Shown here: positions 5,472 through 7,738 of the stretch, piece by piece
Position numbering within the stretch: the stretch's first letter is position 1
How the letters are laid out: each line of letters opens with the position of its first letter
Assembly: GCA_031407765.1 (NCBI GenBank)
Contig: JANOIR010000011.1
Span: forward strand, 1 to 7,738
Direction of reading: 5' to 3'
From: JBDSLU01 sp031407765
Lineage (GTDB): Bacteria; Acidobacteriota; Vicinamibacteria; Vicinamibacterales; Vicinamibacteraceae
Length of the DNA: 7,738 bases
Made by a program: the position numbers and the translations under genes
The notes under the pieces: model-generated
Told to the model about the DNA's origin: nothing
The model's input: the letters and a program-made list of their open reading frames with translations, nothing else
The model's database searches: none

Positions 5472-6890
5472 AGTACTGATCGCGTGCTGACAACCCTCCG
5501 CGGCGACGCCGGGGCGCTCGCGCCCGGCGATCGGCTGCCCAGCAGCCGCGACCTGTTCGCGCGCCTGGGGGTGAGCCCGGTGACCGTGGCGCGCGCGATC
5601 GCACGCCTCGCCGGCGAGGGTGTGGTCGTGACCCGGCCCGGCAGCGGCACCTTCGTCGCCGCACGCACAGCCGATCCCCACGGCGCCGCCCCGCCCGATC
5701 GATCGTGGCAGGCGGTCGCGCTCGGCGAGCGCAGCGTCGACGCGTCCTACGCGCTCGCCTTCCTGTCCGCGCCGTCACCCGACGCGCTGCCGCTCGCCGG
5801 CGGCTATCTCCATCGCAACCTCCAGGCGACGCGCGCCTCGAGTGCGGCGCTTGCCCGCGCCGCCCGCCGGCCGGACGCCTGGGATCGCGCACCGGCGATC
5901 GGCCTGCCGGCGCTGCGCGCGATCCTGGCGCGGCTCGTCGGCGGCGACGTGGGTCCCGAGGACGTCCTGGTCACGAGCGGCGCCCAGAGTGCGATGTCGC
6001 TGTGCTTTCGCGCCGTCGCCGCGGCGGGAAGTCCGGTTCTGGTCGAATCGCCGTCCTACCCCGGGGCGCTGGCAGCAGCGCGCGCCGCCGGACTGCGGCC
6101 CGTCCCGGTGCCGATGGACGCCGACGGCGTGCGGCCGGACCTGCTGGCCGAAGCCTTCGCCATGACCGGCGCCCGCGTGTGCTACCTGCAGCCCACCTTC
6201 CACAACCCGACCGGCGCGGTGCTCGCCGCCGATCGCCGGCGGCAGGTCGTCGCCGTCGCGCGCGCCGCCGGCGCGTTCATCCTGGAGGACGACTGCGCGC
6301 GTCATCTCGGCCACGGCGGTGTCGTGCCGCGCCCGCTCGTCGCCGACGATCGCGACGGTACCGTGATCGCGATGCTGTCGCTGACCAAGCCGGCGTCGCC
6401 GAGCCTGCGTGTCGGCGGGCTGGTCGCCCGCGGCCCGGTGATGCAGCGGCTGCGGGCGATGCGGCTGGTCGACGACTTCTTCGTGTCGCGGCCGCTGCAG
6501 GAGGCGGCCGTCGAGCTCCTCACCGCGCCGGCGTGGGATCGCCACCTGCGGGGCCTTGCCACCGCGTTGCGCGAGCGGTGCGCCGCGATGGTCGAGGGCC
6601 TGGCGCGCGAGCTGCCCCGTTGGCGAGTGACCGCGGTGCCGCGCGGCGGCGTCCACCTGTGGCTCGAGCTGCCCGACGATGTCGGCGACGTCGAGGATCG
6701 CGCGCGCGCCCACGGCGTGGCGATCCACGCCGGCCACGGCTACTTCGCCAGCGAGGCGCCAGGCCGCTTCGTGCGCCTCACGTTCGGTGCGCCGGCGGAT
6801 CTGGCGGAAATGGCGGACGGCCTGCGCCGGCTGCGGCTTCTCGATTCGACGGCGCCGCGGGCGCAGCCGACCCGCCGACGGCGGCGATGA
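5457..6890 (+). CDS. MocR-type regulator: GntR winged helix fused to an aminotransferase-like domain
   Basis: This is a 477-residue protein. Residues 8-67 are a GntR winged helix (PGDRLPSSRDLFARLGVSPV, then TVARAIARLAGEGVVVTRPG). A linker follows to about 85, then a fold-type-I aminotransferase-like domain: SGAQSAMSL at 174-182, ESPSYPG at 197-203, HNPTG at 249-253, EDD at 277-279, the PLP lysine K311 in SLTKPASPSLRVG, and R440 in FVRLTFG. PLP is expected to be bound and to serve in sensing an amino compound, as in GabR, PdxR and TauR, rather than in net catalysis. Position 280, usually Tyr or another aromatic residue after EDD, is Cys (TGC at 6294-6296). The ATG at 5457 is preferred over open sequence back to 5280, because that stretch is antisense to the neighbouring enzyme and the winged helix begins right after 5457. 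The likely targets are itself and the divergent PLP enzyme/transporter operon. The C-terminus (PTRRRRR) is strongly basic. Confidence 0.92.
   Translation: MDDSSSTDRVLTTLRGDAGALAPGDRLPSSRDLFARLGVSPVTVARAIARLAGEGVVVTRPGSGTFVAARTADPHGAAPPDRSWQAVALGERSVDASYALAFLSAPSPDALPLAGGYLHRNLQATRASSAALARAARRPDAWDRAPAIGLPALRAILARLVGGDVGPEDVLVTSGAQSAMSLCFRAVAAAGSPVLVESPSYPGALAAARAAGLRPVPVPMDADGVRPDLLAEAFAMTGARVCYLQPTFHNPTGAVLAADRRRQVVAVARAAGAFILEDDCARHLGHGGVVPRPLVADDRDGTVIAMLSLTKPASPSLRVGGLVARGPVMQRLRAMRLVDDFFVSRPLQEAAVELLTAPAWDRHLRGLATALRERCAAMVEGLARELPRWRVTAVPRGGVHLWLELPDDVGDVEDRARAHGVAIHAGHGYFASEAPGRFVRLTFGAPADLAEMADGLRRLRLLDSTAPRAQPTRRRRR
5464..5493 (-). promoter_or_regulatory. Putative promoter of the class V PLP enzyme operon
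   Basis: On the minus strand, TTGTCA (5493-5488, five of six matches to TTGACA) is separated by 18 bp from TACTGT (5469-5464). The ATG at 5458 follows after five bases, so transcription should begin at or next to the start codon. The promoter lies wholly inside the regulator coding region. Its -10 is one arm of the 31-bp palindrome, and the spacer next to it repeats TACTG at a 6-bp period. Confidence 0.55.
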
Positions 6891-7738
6891 CATCGTGCAC
6901 GAAGCGCAGCTTCTCGATCGCCGGCGCCGACAGCACGAACGGATACGCGTCCGGCACACCGAGGCCGCGATTGAGGTTGTTCAGCACGTAGGTCAGCGGG
7001 AACCAGCTGTCCAACAGCCGATCGAACGCCGCGTCTGGCGACCCGGCCGTCGCCGGCACGCGCGGGAGCGCCGGCTCGTCGCGGCGTCGCGGCCGGATCG
7101 ACACGCCGCAGGCCAACGCCGTCTCCAGCGTGTCGGTCAGATGCAGGTAGTGCGCCCAGGTCTCGGCCCAGTCCTCCCACGGGTGCGCGGCCGCGTAGGT
7201 GGTCACGAAGCGGCTCTGCCAGGCGCCAGGCGCGCCGGACTGGTAGTGCGCCTGCAGCGCAGACCCGTAGTCGGTGCGCTCATCACCGAACAGGCTGCGG
7301 AACGGCTCCAGCCTGTCGCTGCCGGCGATGAGCCGCTCCCAGTAGTAGTGCCCGACCTCGTGCCGGACGTGACCGAGCAGCGTCCGGTAGGGCTCGTGCA
7401 ACTGCAGCCGCCGCCGTTCCCGCTCGGCGTCGTCGGCCTCCGCGAGATTGATCGTGATGACACCACCAAGGTGGCCGGTCATCACCGGGCCGCTGGCCTG
7501 CGGCTGGTCCGCCAGGAACTCGAAGGCCAGGCCGTGGACCGGATCGTCGACGCGGTTGGCAACCGGCAGTCGCAGGTGGAGCAGGCTATAGACCAGGCGC
7601 CGCTTGGCAACTTCCAGCTTGTACCAGGCCTCCCGCTGCCACTGGATCGAGGGATCGGGAATGGCGCGCGTCAGCCGGCACGACGGGCACAGGGAATCCG
7701 GATCGTCGGCCGGAATCGCCCAGTTGCAGACGTTGTGC
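6778..7738 (-). CDS. Zinc-ribbon putative zinc-binding metallopeptidase (COG4307-like), 5' end outside window
   Basis: This partial gene shows 319 codons plus the stop, and the frame continues past the right edge without a start. The visible N-terminal part carries CNW and CPSC cysteines, the second half of a zinc ribbon, followed by SCRLTRAIPDPS. Next come ITINLAEADDAERERRR, the HEVGH metalloprotease motif (7362-7348) and DWAETWAHYLHL, whose Glu is a likely third zinc ligand. This order matches the family of uncharacterised zinc-ribbon plus Peptidase_Mx-like proteins, which are predicted cytosolic zinc hydrolases; the substrate is unknown and proteolysis is not proven. The GTG at 7485 is only an internal codon, since conserved sequence continues before it. 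The last 30 or so residues are Ala/Pro-rich, lack family features and overlap the regulator gene end on the opposite strand by 113 bp. Confidence 0.87.
   Translation of the reverse strand, partial: HNVCNWAIPADDPDSLCPSCRLTRAIPDPSIQWQREAWYKLEVAKRRLVYSLLHLRLPVANRVDDPVHGLAFEFLADQPQASGPVMTGHLGGVITINLAEADDAERERRRLQLHEPYRTLLGHVRHEVGHYYWERLIAGSDRLEPFRSLFGDERTDYGSALQAHYQSGAPGAWQSRFVTTYAAAHPWEDWAETWAHYLHLTDTLETALACGVSIRPRRRDEPALPRVPATAGSPDAAFDRLLDSWFPLTYVLNNLNRGLGVPDAYPFVLSAPAIEKLRFVHDVIAAVGGSAAPAAPSNREAAAGAGRPPFPPDPPAHRT

Noticed and set aside
5459..5668. Upstream extension of the class V enzyme to a start at 5668
   Set aside because: The added 70 residues are Arg/Ser/Pro-rich, lie antisense to the regulator's winged helix and have no family counterpart; the ATG at 5458 follows a promoter-like sequence.
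5705..6991. A 428-residue plus-strand frame and a 394-residue minus-strand frame (5775-6959) over the regulator gene
   Set aside because: Both are shadow frames of the regulator, with Arg-rich composition and no recognisable domain.
7483..7485. GTG at 7485 as the start of the metallopeptidase
   Set aside because: The same frame continues upstream to the window edge with zinc-ribbon cysteines and conserved family sequence, so the true start is outside.

Overview
The window is gene-dense, very GC-rich bacterial chromosome. The phylum cannot be read from it with confidence; Acidobacteriota, Actinomycetota and Myxococcota are all possible. Six genes fill almost the whole window. All lie on the minus strand except one transcriptional regulator. 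The high GC content produces very long antisense open frames, and none of these looks real.

Layout from left to right. Bases 1-166 hold no supported gene. They contain an AT-rich inverted repeat, a 14-bp palindrome and a small hairpin after the end of hrpB, and may be the edge of a dispersed repeat. Bases 167-3224 (minus) are a tight three-gene unit: a Phd/YefM-type antitoxin (vapB) overlaps a PIN-domain toxin (vapC) by 4 bp, and the DEAH-family helicase gene hrpB starts 8 bp after vapC. In front of vapB is a near-ideal sigma70 promoter (TTGACA, 17 bp, TACTAT). An 18-bp palindrome lies in its spacer, and the predicted transcription start falls at the ATG itself.

Bases 3284-5458 (minus) encode an EamA/DMT-type transporter and, upstream of it, a class V (cysteine desulfurase/epimerase-like) PLP enzyme. 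They are divergent from 5457-6890 (plus), a MocR-type regulator that fuses a GntR winged helix to a fold-type-I aminotransferase-like domain. The regulator and enzyme start codons share the tetranucleotide CATG. That point is the centre of a 31-bp imperfect palindrome with a -10-like hexamer in each arm. The locus therefore reads as a self-contained regulatory module: a MocR sensor, a PLP enzyme and a membrane exporter, with an operator that also encodes the first residues of both proteins.

Bases 6778-7738 (minus) hold the 3' part of a zinc-ribbon/HExxH putative metallopeptidase gene whose start lies beyond the right edge. Its tail overlaps the end of the regulator gene by 113 bp, tail to tail.

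No rRNA, tRNA, CRISPR array or intact transposase gene was seen. The most interesting signals are the overlapping divergent start codons inside a palindrome, the apparently leaderless promoters, and a toxin-antitoxin pair fused transcriptionally to hrpB.
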